From: Apoda limacodes
Taxonomy: Eukaryota > Arthropoda > Insecta > Lepidoptera > Limacodidae
Length of the DNA: 64,000 nucleotides
Reading direction: 5' to 3'
Assembly (NCBI GenBank): GCA_946406115.1
Contig: OX291558.1
Span: forward strand, 23,180,205-23,244,204
Shown here: positions 12,145 through 23,795 of the stretch, in pieces
Layout: the number at the start of each line of letters is the position of its first letter
Numbering within the stretch: the first letter of the stretch is position 1
Position numbers and translations under genes: made by a program
The notes under the pieces: generated by a model
Databases searched by the model: none
Seen by the model: only the letters and a program-made list of their open reading frames with translations
What the model was told of the DNA's origin: nothing

Positions 12145-12940
12145 TGAAGTGAAAACTTCTTTAGCGGCGTTATGCACTTCTTTTGGTATGGGTAAAAAAT
12201 GATAAACTCGCGTCAGGTCACGTGTCCTAATCGTGGAAATTCGTAAGACGGAAACCGTAATGCCACGCCTATTATATATTTTTTTTTTTCTATTATATGT
12301 GTTTTTCTCGTGGGGGTGCCTTACCGCTTACATATTTCGATGGCTTAACGTCAAATCCAATTTTTTTTTTTTCTCCTATGATTCTTTCGTGGTTGAGTAA
12401 GTTTGTAAGTGATTTACTTTTATTTATGTATATGTGTATTTAATGGTCTGTCCGTCCGTTCGCCCGTAAAGAAAATTGAAAACAAACATGTGTGTACATT
12501 TAATACTCGTATTTATCTATTTACACGTTTAGCTCCTGCCAGGGGCTTTGTCCGCGTAAACTTTTTTACAAATAAAAAACGTTATAATACGTAGATAGCT
12601 CTTCCATAATGAGATCGAGTCTCCTATGTGAAAGGTTTTGATTTATTTGTGTCACAATATGCGATGAAAATGACCGTATTTTGTGTACATTCATTTAGAA
12701 GCTTAATTTTTTTTTTGTATTCGCGATTATGAGTAGTACAGGGAGGTTGGATATGGAATTTTAATTCTATGACAGATTGTGATGTCAAATATACTACGTC
12801 AAAAAAGTAAATAAACAAACATTATTATTTCTTGACAATGTCAAAGACATGTCTTGTGACATATTTGAGTGTGAAGCGCGAATCGTGTGTAAAGGTTTTC
12901 ACTTCTGCCGGCACTCCCGGAGTGCAACTCGTTTTTTTTT
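12145..12940 (+). mobile_element. Hairpin-ended repeat, copy 1, with internal insertion
   Basis: The left part (12145..12275) starts 'gaagtgaaaacttctttagc' and the right part (12713..12940) ends with the perfect hairpin 'gcactcccggagtgc', then 'aactcg' and a T-run. Both parts match the uninterrupted copy at 35852..36220 almost base for base. The roughly 435 bp between them (12276..12712) is extra and AT-rich, with 'gctcctgccaggggctttgt'. The short frames at 12832..13113 only read through the repeat. Confidence 0.75.
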
Positions 12941-13154
12941 TATCTTTACCTGTCTTTCTTACTCAGCTTCTTACTTGCTTTTTTCAGAGGCGCGCCTACA
13001 GGTTTTTTTCACGAGGCAAAGGTCTGCCCTACATACAGCCAAATAATATGCAATATATTATTTATATAATATTTTTGTTTTCGAAAACAATTTATAAACG
13101 TATTTTTAAATGACATATTCAAAAATTTAATATTAAATTTTGTCTTCTGTCTTC

Positions 13155-13392
13155 CTACTAATATTATAAATATGAAAGTTTGGATGTCTGTTACTCAATC
13201 ACGTTGCAACAACTAAACGGATCAGGATGAAACATGGTACGCATGTAGGTTACATCCTGGAATAGAAAACAGGATTATCCCGAAAAATTCAAAAGTTCCT
13301 GCAAGAATAACAGCTATAACTTGCTTTAGCAAACTTCATCAGTATAATTAAGAAGTTCTTTAAGGTAGGAGTTCCGCGCCTATAACCAAATG
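13155..13392 (+). mobile_element. Helitron-like non-autonomous element, decayed
   Basis: Starts 'ctactaatattataaatatg', with 'gaaagtttggatgtctgtta' and 'ggatgaaacatggtacgca', then 'attatcccgaaaaattcaaa' and 'gttcctgcaagaata'. It fades at 'ggagttccgcgcctataacc' without a recognisable CTAGT end. Confidence 0.45.
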
Positions 13393-13399
13393 TAAACCA

Positions 13400-15345
13400 A
13401 ATGCAAAACCTAGTATGTAAATAATAGTATTATTAAGCTGTTAAAATACCCGTTAAAATCAGGTTCATCAATTGAGAGAGGACAGGCCGATGTTGATTCA
13501 GAAACTTGCTAGGGTTGTGACCGTAATAAAGTTAAATGAGAACCTCATAAAGGAGTCGCTGAAAATAATGTGGTGCGACAAAAAGGTATCTTAAAAGTGA
13601 AATGGAAGTCAAGTTTGTGTCTAAATGTGTTATTTTTTTTAATAATTCATTTTTATTTTTTCAATCATATTTACAACTTTACGGAATAATTCTAATTAAC
13701 ATAAGTTCTGGTATTTTCTGTTTTAATGATTAATTTTGATTGTTTATAAGTCCAAAAAATTTACAGTAAAAATTCATTTGTAATACAGAGTAAACTCTTT
13801 ATAAAGAAATTTAAGGGATCGTGTATTTTTTGCGCTATAAACAGTTTTCGTTATATAGAGAGAAAAAAAACAACCGAATCTCACTAATCACAGTAGTTTT
13901 TTGTACATATTTGCTACAAAAGGTGTAAAATATCGATTCAAGTGTGCTATCTAATTCTTAAAGATTCAACCGGAGCCTTTTAGCAAAAATTTAGGTTACC
14001 TAACCAATTAACAAAATAATTAAAATTAAAAAAAACAATATCAATTGTAACGAACCATCTTTATTCTAAGTCTAGTAAATAGATTTATTATTAAAATATT
14101 TATATTGAACTGTATTATACGATGTCAAATATGACTTATAGGTAAACTGTGTCGGGAGGCAAGGCGACAACACTCGTCCAGTTCGTCGCATTGATTGTTT
14201 CTCTCTCTCTAAAATGTTTATGACGACAGGTGTCTCATCCAAGAATTTTGACACTTTAAATACTTAGCCAGAAACTTTGCAAACTGATAATAAAGATAAA
14301 AATACCATAAATAACTATTTATTGACATCTAAATACAACAGTATTTGACGTAACGAAACGTTTTTTTTGATATGTTCTTAATCATGGACTACTTGATGAT
14401 TTACAGGCGTTGAAACTGATTTGACCTGTAAATTAGAAAAAAAAACACCTGGTACCATATGGTAACGCTAGCCTCTTAGTGTGTAGTAGTGGGTAAAAAC
14501 ATGACATCATTATGAAAGGCATACAGACAGTACATACAGACAGAGTAAATTATACGTTCTGATCATCATATGTTTAGTATAGCAACTTGCAGGGTTGGCG
14601 TGGCCATTAAAATTATTAAAATCAGTTATATTTATTTATATCTGGGAATATTTAAACACTTAGACGCCACGCCGTACATAACGCAAACGTATTTGATTTG
14701 CATCTCAAGTTACATTTTCTGCACTTTAATCTTGTTTGGGAGCTGTCTACAGAACCTAACAAAATAAGTGTTTCCGACATTCACTTGACCAATTATTTTT
14801 CTGTAATTTTTTTTTTATATTTTAAAAAACATAGTATAAAAATTTTGCGTCCAACAGATCTACGTAAGTTACGTAGTTATATACCAAAATTAATCATTCA
14901 TATCAGTGTATTTGAAGTTTTTTGTCAATAGTGCACAAAGTCCAATAAATAAATACCATGAACCTAGCAAAGCTACAAGCACTAAAATTATGGTTAAATA
15001 TACAGACATGACAACCCTGACACTTGTAGCCCAGATACACCACTTAAAAGGTAGTAACATAAATACGAGAAAACAGCTGCTTTAGTCTGACGCTTAAGAC
15101 CCCTTTTAAGTGCTACCTAACGGTGATGAGTGCTTGTTTGTTTATAGTAATAGAGTATATTTTTTTTTGGTAATTACATTAACTACTCACAATATGAATG
15201 TAAATAGAGCCAATTATATTGATATGAAGGCTTTATATAAGACTTGGTCGCTCCATACGCAGTTTTGGTGAGAAAAGTATATAGTATCTGAAGGGTTGAA
15301 AAAACATAATGTTATAAAACTTGCTTTTGTCTAGTGCATTACATC
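13400..15345. other. AT-rich stretch, nothing recognised
   Basis: Several 60 to 77-codon frames occur (14072..14254 minus, 14570..14767 plus, 14698..14931 plus), but they are AT-driven with no motif or supporting context. Confidence 0.35.
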
Positions 15346-15350
15346 ACTAA

Positions 15351-15434
15351 AAATTGTCATTTATTGTATTTACCGAACAAATTGTCATTTATTGTATTTA
15401 CCGAATAAATTGTCATTTATTGTATTTACCGAAT
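15351..15434 (+). repeat. 28-bp tandem repeat, three copies
   Basis: The unit containing 'attgtcatttattgtattta' followed by 'ccgaa' repeats three times with only one or two changes, at 28-bp spacing (starts 15351, 15379, 15407). Confidence 0.9.
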
Positions 15435-15688
15435 GCTAAAAAAAGTAAGCTTAATGCTAAAATTAGGAAGTGTCTATTATTTCAACACTTGTGCAATTTT
15501 TTAAACTACGAATTAGGTTTGGTTGTCATTAATGTCAGTTGAATTATCAGAATTTGCTGCATTGCACTAGTGCATTGACTATAAGTTTTAGCCAAAAGCA
15601 AAGAGATGTGACTACAAAACGGTTTCGCACCGAAATTTAAAGGTTTAAGGCGTCATTATGATATAAATTACTAAAGAATATTAGTATA

Positions 15689-15921
15689 CTAGCTTTCGCC
15701 CGCCGTTTACTTCACCCTAAATTCGGTTATCGGTGTAGGATTGCAACGGCAACTCCGCAATTATAGAAAAAAAAAAACGGATTACACTTTACGTTTTCAA
15801 GAATCCTATGTCTCCTCGGAACTCAAAATACCTCCATGCCGAGTTTCATCTTAATGGGTACAGCGGTTTAAGCGTCAAGAAGCAACATACAGAGTTACTT
15901 TAGCATTTATAATATTAGTAT
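15689..15921 (-). mobile_element. Helitron-like non-autonomous element, near complete
   Basis: On the plus strand it runs from 'ctagctttcgcccgccg' to 'catttataatattagta', so on the minus strand it begins 'tactaatattataaatgc' and ends in CTAG followed by T. The interior has 'aatcctacaccgataaccga' and 'catccattaagatg'-like blocks in the usual family order. Both ends are present, at about 233 bp. It encodes nothing. Confidence 0.6.
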
Positions 15922-15924
15922 GGC

Positions 15925-16810
15925 TAAAACGAAAACGCCCCACAGTAATTTTCTTTACGGCATTAAGTATATAAAGATTTTTAAAAAAAGTTGTCCTATG
16001 TTTAATATTTTAACCTAAGAAAAAACATTTTTTAGGCCGTAGCAGGATACGGTTAGCTTTTTTAGGACTTTGGGCTGTTTTTTCTATGGTTACTAACCAC
16101 TGGCACCATTACTGTGCTAAGTCTCATACAATTTTGTTTAAAATTATGAAATCGATTTTTTTTTATATTACAATATTTAACTTCTCTCAACGATTCTTTC
16201 ATATTTTAATCTACCATCTGCAAATAAAAAAAATCCAAAACAAAAATCAAGCATGTTATACATATCTTTAATATTAATGTCATACTTGTACTTATTGTCA
16301 TACATACTACCTACGTAGTACTTAATCCACATTTATTGACACGCTTATTCCTTTTCAAGAATATTACTAAACTTCAAATTAGTCAAATTATAAATGTGGT
16401 CAATCGTGATCATTATATCATCACTAGACCGCAATAATAAATTGATATGCTTTCATTCGTTTACTCTTAAGCCCCATGCTAAAAATAAATCATTTCAAAT
16501 GTGTGACAGATTTGTTTTTCTTTATTTGTAAGTAGTAGTTTATTGATTGTACTAATTTTCAATATAGACTGTCTTCAGAATGTTGGCTCGTTCCACTGTA
16601 CTTCATGAAACTGTAGTAAAAATAACAAACAGTTTATAAAAAGCAACGGCTGAAGATTTTCCTCTCTTCAGAACCTTTTTAGACGGTGGTATTTTTTTGC
16701 CTGATTTAGTTTTAAGAGCGGTTGCCCAAGCTGAGGTTCGTGTCAAGGACATTTTTGTGCCCCTACTTTTTGCAGCTAAGTGCAAGTAGCACTATCGCAA
16801 AAGTAACTTC
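15925..16810. other. AT-rich spacer, one lysine-rich short frame
   Basis: A 60-codon minus frame at 16603..16785 ('KTKSGKKIPPSKKVLKRGKS') is basic and lies just downstream, on the minus strand, of the 23-bp minisatellite. I do not recognise it, and nothing shows that it is expressed. The rest holds nothing seen. Confidence 0.25.
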
Positions 16811-16811
16811 G

Positions 16812-17056
16812 CGTGTTGTTGTAAAGTAAGTCCGCGTGTAGTTGTAAAGTCAGCGTGTAGTTGTAAAGTAAATCCGCGTGTAGTTGTAAAGTAAGTCCAC
16901 GTGTAGTTGTAAAGTAGGTCCGCGAGTAGATGTAAAGTAGGTCCGCGAGTAGTTGTAAAGTAAGTCCGCGTGTAATTGTAAAGTAAGTCCGCGTGTAGTT
17001 GTAATGTAAGTCCGCATGTAGTTGTAAAGTAGATCCGCGTGTATTTGTAAAGGCCA
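16812..17056. repeat. 23-bp minisatellite, eleven units
   Basis: The unit 'gttgtaaagtaagtccgcgt' plus 'gta' repeats at exact 23-bp spacing, counting 'gtaaag' or its variant at 16821, 16844, 16863, 16886, 16909, 16932, 16955, 16978, 17001, 17024 and 17047. One unit has lost four bases (16844 to 16863). The unit length is not a multiple of three and has no stop on the minus strand. All three minus frames are therefore open across the array and encode the same 23-residue T/Y/L-rich repeat in different phase. These frames are a consequence of the repeat and are not supported as genes. Confidence 0.92.
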
Positions 17057-17059
17057 TCT

Positions 17060-17366
17060 GCGACTAACAACAGTAGTCATTAGTTAGATAAAAAAGCATA
17101 ATTGTGTATATTTGCATAGTTTGTTGTTTACTCACACATACTTAATGATTGTTTTGTATTGTACTTACTTACACACACTAGTATACAATTTGGTTTTATG
17201 TAGAACGTACCAAGATTTGTAAACGCAATATAGTTGTCTTTAAGGAAGTACTTACTGTACGGTTATTGGTAAGAGTAATTTGTAATTTACATAAGAGAAG
17301 TTGGCCTTACAATTTACGTACACAACTTATTTCTAACAAAAATATAACATTTTGTGTATTACCTAA
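17060..17366. other. AT-rich spacer, nothing recognised
   Basis: No features seen. Confidence 0.4.
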
Positions 17367-17367
17367 C

Positions 17368-17516
17368 CTATGCCTATGGACGCTTGCAACACTAGGGGTA
17401 TAACTCGCGCGTTGTCGACCCTTCAAAAATCTAATAACTTCTTTCTTGAAGAACCCTATACTGTCTTTAGATATAACCTTGGCTCCCTGAGCTCATTCCA
17501 CAACAAGATATTTAAG
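17368..17516 (-). pseudogene. Antisense LINE ORF2 3'-end fragment
   Basis: The minus strand matches codons of the last 45 to 50 residues of the LINE protein at 56461..59427, including the region around 'FFKKEVIRF' and 'LWNELP', plus 'gcctatggacgcttgcaaca' read on the plus strand. Similarity starts sharply near 17368 and fades at about 17516. The 3' UTR and poly-A expected next to it are missing. It is too short to work and is presumably a truncated or deleted copy. Confidence 0.75.
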
Positions 17517-17593
17517 AGTACTCCGATATTGAATAGTACTAGTAGGATTATTATCATTATAATTATATTTTTGCCCAATCATATGTATACATT

Positions 17594-17984
17594 ACATACA
17601 ACTCCTAGTGACTTATAAAGTCCTAGTACATCAATCTTATAAGCACACAAAACTTCATTGAAGTAAGAAATACAATATAAATATACATACATAGAAATAA
17701 TCTCTCTTCGTTTATGACTCCCTGAAGGTTAGAGTCTTAGAAGAAAATATATTATACATGCCATATCCATGGCTATAATATCATCAATATAAATAAATAC
17801 TTTCATATCAAAGATGCAGTCAAAAGATTAAACTCGAGCCAGGAATTGAACCTGCGACCCTTACAGTCCGTGTAAGTGCTTTACCACTGAGCTACCGAGG
17901 CACAAGTCTGACTGATCTTAGATTTGGAAATACGCTCGTAACGAGCGTCACATACAACTCCTAGTGACTTATAAAGTCCTAGTA
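17594..17984. repeat. 35-bp identical direct repeats flanking a SINE-bearing insert
   Basis: The 35 bases at 17594..17628 (starting 'acatacaactcctagtgact') recur without a change at 17950..17984. The repeat core is a near palindrome, 'ctagtgacttataaagtc' then 'ctag'. The right copy is also enclosed in a 13-bp inverted pair, 'cgagcgtcacata' and 'tatgtgacgctcg'. The 321 bp between the copies holds the tRNA-derived SINE. Confidence 0.8.
17690..17935 (-). repeat. tRNA-derived SINE, antisense
   Basis: The minus strand contains a tRNA-like head at 17831..17902. It has an A box 'tagctcagtggt', a 5-bp anticodon stem 'cttac/gtaag' with a seven-base loop, and a B box in 'caggttcaattcctg'. The acceptor stem does not pair well and position 33 is not T, so this is not a working tRNA gene. 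The body that follows ('tgaaagtatttatt') is shared with the SINE near 55440..55590. Related heads are at 50233..50303 and 63466..63532. SINEs of this type are transcribed by RNA polymerase III and moved by LINE enzymes. Confidence 0.7.
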
Positions 17985-19714
17985 TGTGACGCTCGATACC
18001 TGTCTCGCAGGGCTATGGTGGGTGGGGAAAAGATGCTTCTTATTAAGGCTATGGCATACCCCAGCAAAATCGTGCCGTCCCGACCACTGTACAAAGAAAT
18101 ATTAGACTATTGAGCATATAAGGAAACACAGTCTCGTACGATAGGCGCTGGCACTTGACCGCACGTTGAAAATCTTGATTTTACCTCGGTTATTTGTCGG
18201 TATAAAATTCAAATATTTATTTAGAACTATGAAATAAGCAAATTCAATTGGTCATATATATATATATATATTATGAAATAAGAATCAAGCGAATGTCAAT
18301 CTTAGTTTTCTAAACAATTCAAATTGAAGCCCAAAATACAGTGTTAGAATTTTTTTTTTCTCACTGTTTTGATAGCCAAATTATCAATTATTAGCATATC
18401 CACTTAGTTGAGGTTTGAACTATAACATATATTTTTTTCACTTTAAAAAGTGTACCCAGAACTATCACAAAATTATTCATATTCTTGCAAACTCAACTCG
18501 TTTGGGAATGCCATCACCTTAACCGTGGGTATACCGCGGTGAATTCAGTAACTCGTTATTTCGCTCTTCAGGATTTTTAAAATAAAAATCTTTTTTGTGT
18601 TGTCAAAACAAGTATTTTAAAGAATTAATTTTAATGTCGGTATCGCTCTCGTGTTGTCAGTTTCGTTTCTTCAATAAATCATAATTGTCTAGTGGTTTCA
18701 TTCAACCACGACTGATCGTTTAGGTCAGTCAGCTTGTTAGCTGGGAAAACAAAATCAGCGTCGGTGCTCGACTATGTTTTGTTGATTCTAAACAAATTGC
18801 AATTGACAGCACAAAGTAATTGCTTTTAAGTTAATTTGTTTCAAAGTAAACTGTGAACTCTCCTCTGATTGGATTTCGGAAAATATTATTTAAAACAATC
18901 TTTAAATTCAGTAATTAAGTATTATAGAAAAAAATATCTAATAAAAGAATATTTAAGTGTCAGGTAGCTTTAATTTAGCTGTTCTAATTTTATTCTGTCC
19001 AGTGCTAATTACTTCACTCTCTTATAAGATACTTTGCTTTATACCCGCTTTCAGTTAGTCAATATGCTGTCTTCTAGGTCTTCCAAGCTTTTTTTCTAAG
19101 TACCAATTGCCCTTCCATTATATTTGGTATAAAGTAGTCGTGATAGATCAAATGCCCTATCATATTTCTTTATATGGTGTAAGATCTGTTTTTGTCTTAT
19201 TTACTCTAGGTAGTACTGCTTAGTTTGTTACTTTTTTTTCATGATTGTTATCCTGTCGCCGCTAACACCACATTTCAAATGCTTCTGAATATAAAAGTAT
19301 AAATAAGTTAAATATAGCTAAACCAAAACACTTCTTAAAAAGGCCCTGGATGTTCATGTCTGGTGATAATGCGGCTTGAAGACTGGCAGCGTTGCCACGT
19401 TGTATGGCAACGCTTATTTGTTGACCAAAATATAAACCAGCCTTCTGATTTTTGGAAGTGGAAATCAATCGCTTGGCTATTTCCTTATAGAAACTCCAAA
19501 AGCTACAAAAATGTAGCCGTCACCTAGGGCTGTATAATTTCTTCGCTTAATATGTTCCGCAGCATTAGATAATTAAAGAGATAAAATAACGATCTCTTCA
19601 TGCAGTATCTCACTTGGAACGTATCCAAGTTGAAGTCTATGCGATGCTCACTCAGCCGAAACGGGAATAGTACGAGTCCTCACTGACTGTAACGATTATG
19701 GGTCATAATATATC

Positions 19715-20055
19715 GGACGTCACTTCAGCAGAATTCTAAGCACTGCTTTATTATATGACTGCATAAAAAATATAACTATTTCATGATTTATGTACAAGTT
19801 AGTTTTATAGCAAAGGTTTTCGTTTGCTTTTATTAGAAATAAAATAATGGTTTCCATATAGTTAATTCGAATAGATTATGTACGTTGATTCAGCTGAATT
19901 CTAAGTACCATAATACTATATGGCTACATAAAAAATAGGTTTGTTCAATGATTTGCTTTTATTGGAAATATGATAATGGTTTCAAATAGGTTACGTTACT
20001 TCAGCTAAATTCTAAGCACTGCTTTCTGCTCTCTATGGTTGCATAAAAATATTTC
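19715..20055 (+). repeat. Three diverged tandem units within copy A
   Basis: Blocks of the type 'cagaattctaagcactg' followed by 'tatggctgcataaaaa' occur three times (near 19728, 19890 and 20008), each followed by 'aataatggtttc' or similar. The same triplet is in copy B at 22905..23238, so it predates the duplication. Confidence 0.6.
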
Positions 20056-20132
20056 CCTCAAATAATGTAAAATTAAATTTTATAGACAATATTCAAAAAA
20101 GTTAATTTAATACCAAAGCAAAAATCTCAGTA

Positions 20133-20578
20133 GCCTATTTTTAGGGATCCGTACTCAAAAGGTAATTAGCTGAACCCTATTACTAAGACTCCAATGCCCG
20201 TCCTCCCGTCCTTCGGTCAGTCTGTCACCAGGCTGTATCTCATGAACCGTGATAGTTACACAGTTGAAATTTTCACAGAAGATGCATTTGTGTTGCTGCT
20301 GTAACAACATATAATAAAAACACTGAATAAAATAAATATTTAAGGGGCTCCCATACAACAAACGTGATTTTTCTGCTCGATTTTGCTCAATATTGATAGC
20401 GGCAACAGGTAGACGCCTAAAATATTCACAGAAAATTTCGTTATATAGTTACTTTAAAAATAAATAATTAAATTTAAAATAAAACAAATATTTAGGGGGG
20501 CTTCCATACAACAAACGTGATTTTTTTGCCGTTTTTATAAATAATGGTACGGAACCCTTCTTGCGCTAGTCCGACTCA
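20133..20578 (-). repeat. Dispersed lepidopteran repeat, antisense, copy A
   Basis: On the minus strand the order is: 'gtgagtcggactagcgcaag', 'ggttccgtaccattattt', the 'cacgtttgttgtatggaag' block twice, 'cagcctggtgacagactg', 'cttagtaatagggttc' and 'gggtacggatcccta'-like. This is the fullest layout of the family in the window. A near identical copy lies at 23344..23795 because of the segmental duplication. The frame at 20155..20361 is antisense reading of the repeat. Confidence 0.6.
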
Positions 20579-21985
20579 CGTTTTTTTAAAATATTGCCAC
20601 TATTTGCAATTAAGTTTCATGGTTTTATCTGTTATTACTGAAAAAAGAATATAGTTCATTCAAAAAAGCCGCAATACATTTGACGTTAGTCAAGCAAAAT
20701 AAATGTCATGTAACACATCACAATCTGCGATCCCAATCCCGATCTCAATTAGGCGAGCTTGGTTTTTCAATATGCTGTTAAGATATTTTTCATATACCTA
20801 TATAATAGAAATAGTGCTCTACCACTGAGCTACCGAGGCACAAGTCTGACTGATGAACATCCCAACTACATCTTTGATTTGGAAATACGCTCGTAACGAG
20901 CGACACATACAACTCCTCGTTTGGGAATGCCATCACCTTAACCGTGGGTATACCGCGGTGAATTCAGTAACTTGTTATTTCGCTCTTCAGGATTTTTAAA
21001 ATAAAAATCTTTTTTGTGTTGTCAAAACCAGTATTTTAAAGAATTAATTTTAATGTCGGTATCGCTCTCGTGTTGTCAGTTTCGTTTCTTCAATAAATTA
21101 TAATTGTCTAGTGGTTTCATTCAACCACGACTGATCGTTTAGGTCAGTCAGCTTGTTAGCTGGGAAAACAAAATCAGCGTCGGTGCTCGACTATGTTTTG
21201 TTGATTCTAAACAAATTGCAATTGACAGCACAAAGTAATTGCTTTTAAGTTAATTTGTTTCAAAGTAAACTGTGAACTCTCCTCTGATTGGATTTCGAAA
21301 AATATTATTTAAAATAATCTTTAAATTCAGTAATTAAGTATTATATAAAAAAAATATCTAATAATAGAATATTATTTAAGTGTCAGGTAGCTTTAATATA
21401 GCTGTTTTAATTTTATTCTGTCCAGTGCTAATTCCTTCACTCTCTTATAAGATACTTTGCTTTACACCCGCTTTCAGTCATTCAATATGCTGTCTTCTAG
21501 GTCTTCCAAGTTTTTTTTCTAAGTACCAATTTCCCTTCCATTATATTTGGTATAAAGTAGTCGTGATAGTTCAAATGCCCTATCATATTTCTTTATATGG
21601 TGTAAGATCTGTTTTTTCTCATTTACTCTAGGTAGTACTGCTTAGTTTGTTACTTTGTCTTTTCATGATTGTTATCCTGTCGCCGCTAACACCACATTTC
21701 AAATGCTTCTGAATATAAAAGTATAAATAAGTTAAATATAGCTAAACCAAAACACTTCTTAAAAATGCCCTGGATGTTCATGTCAGGTGATAACGCGGCT
21801 GGAGAATGGCAGCGTTGCCACGTTGTATGGCAACGCTTATTTGTTGACCAAAATATAAACCAGCCTTCTGATTTTTGGAAGTGGAAATCAATCGCTTGGC
21901 TATTTCCTTATAGAAACTCCAAAAGCTACAAAAATGTTGCCGTTACCTAGGGCTGCATAATTTCTTCGCTTAATATGTTCCGCAG

Positions 21986-22750
21986 CGACAGCTCCTGATC
22001 CAGCATTTCTTGAGGTAGTTGGAAGATGAGACGTGGCCAAGGTGTTCAATCAACGGTCTCAGTGTGGTTTTAGTGGAGGGGTCCTAATTGTAATTTTTTT
22101 CTGTGGCTTTTGATAAGAACAAAAGTAAAAAATTTAGGCACATTTTGCTTTGCATAAATATCCTCATTTTATTACAATGTTTCATGACTTATTAGATGGT
22201 AAAAATAAATTTGCTAACATTTTGTTGCGATACACTGAATTCAACCCATGCAGAAAAGGAGTAAAAAATATTTTATAGGTTACTGAGTTTTTGTTCTACA
22301 AAAAAAGGAATGGAATGTAACATTTCTGGAATAAATAATACGAGCGTGTTGCAGCCTACGATCGCCATCACCTGTTGACTGTCAGCACAACATGTAGCTG
22401 TACACGCTGTTTACCACTAAAATTAACCGAAACGGACGATCAAAGCTGGTAGACACCCGGCAGAAATAGATAATTTGTTAGGCCTTGTTTTGGATCAATG
22501 TTCTACTTAATATATCTAAATTTCAAGTCTGTCACTTCTTTTGCTTACGAGAAACAAAGTCCCGTGATACTCCGATAGATAGACAGTGCAGTAACAACAA
22601 TATGATTTATATTTTCGCTTTTGATACGGAACCCTTAAACACACAACAATAAATAAGACATATTCAAACCATCATCTTAAGATACAGATGCTTCGTCTTT
22701 TGAGAAGCTCTTCAAGAACAAGTCAACATGTGACATGTAACAGCTAACAT
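21986..22750. other. Segment present in copy B only
   Basis: In A the sequence goes straight from 'atgttccgcagc' to 'attagataattaaag'. In B about 765 bp lie between. The segment carries 'gatagatagacagtgcagta' and 'tttcgcttttgatacggaac', the tail of a dispersed lepidopteran repeat (about 22570..22645). It has no inverted ends, so either B gained it or A lost it. The small shared 'cagc' favours a deletion in A. Confidence 0.6.
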
Positions 22751-23343
22751 TAGATAATTAAAGAGATAAAATAACGATCTCTTCATGCAGTATCTCACTT
22801 GGAACGTATCCAAGTTGAAGTCTATGCGATGCTCACTCAGCCGAAACGGGAATAGTAAGAGTCCTCACTGACTGTAACGATTATGGGTCATAATATATCG
22901 GACGTCACTTCAGCAGAATTCTAAGCACAGCTTTATTATATGGCTGCATAAAAAATATAACTATTTCATGATTTATGTACAAGTTAGTTTTATAGCAAAG
23001 GTTTTCGTTTGCTTTTATTGGAAATAAAATAATGGTTTCCATATAGTTAATTCGAATAGGTTATGTACGTTGATTCAGCTGAATTCTAAGTACCATATTA
23101 CTATATGGCTACATAAAAAATGGGTTTGTTCAATGATTTGCTTTTATTGGAAATATGATAATGGTTTCAAATAGGTTACGTTACTTCAGCTAAATTCTAA
23201 GCACTGCTTTCTGCTCTTTATGGTTGCATAAAAATATTTCCCTCAAATAATTTAAAATTAAATTTTATAGACAAGGTTACAGTAAAGAATGTTTTAATTC
23301 AAATTCAAAAAAGTTAATTCAATACCAAAGCAAAAATCTCAGT

Positions 23344-23795
23344 AGCCTATTTTTAGGGATCCGTACCCAAAAGGTAATTAGCGGAACCCTATTACTAAGA
23401 CTCCAATGCCCGTCCGCCCGTCCTTCGGTCAGTCTGTCACCAGGCTGTATCTCATGAACCGTGATAGTTACACAGTTAAAATTTTCACAGAAGATGCATT
23501 TGTGTTGCCGCTGTAACAACATATACTAAAAACACAGAATAAAATAAATATTTAAGGGGCTACCATACAACAAACGTGATTTTTTCTGCTCGATTTTGCT
23601 CGATATTGATAGCGGCAACAGGTAGACGCCTAAAATATTTACAGAAAATTTCGTTATATAGTTACTTTAAAAATAAATAATTAAATTAAAATACAACAAA
23701 TATTTAGGGGGGCTTCCATACAACAAACGTGATTTTTTTGCCGTTTTTATAAATAATGGTACGGAACCCTTCTTGCGCTAGTCCGACTCACATTT
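23344..23795 (-). repeat. Dispersed lepidopteran repeat, antisense, copy B
   Basis: Duplicate of 20133..20578 with few changes. The doubled 'caacaaacgtgattttt' block is kept. Confidence 0.6.

Larger units (their letters stand above)
17877..20813 (+). repeat. Tandem segmental duplication, copy A
   Basis: From 'gtgctttaccactgagctac' to 'tataatagaaatagt' this segment matches the next segment (20814..24027) in the same orientation with only scattered single-base changes. Relative to B, copy A has an extra 535 bp at about 17964..18498 and lacks the 765 bp found in B at 21986..22750. Contents: the head end of a SINE, a 120-bp block 'aacaaaatcagcgtcggtgc', a three-fold repeat near 19715..20055 and an antisense dispersed repeat (20133..20578). 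No gene was recognised; the short frames differ between copies. Confidence 0.9.

Noticed and set aside
16776..17080. Three overlapping minus-strand frames of 76 to 93 codons
   Set aside because: They are the same 23-bp minisatellite read in three phases; no sign of a gene.
17831..17902. Possible tRNA gene on the minus strand
   Set aside because: A and B boxes and an anticodon stem are present, but the acceptor stem does not pair and position 33 is not T. A SINE body follows, so it is tRNA-derived only.
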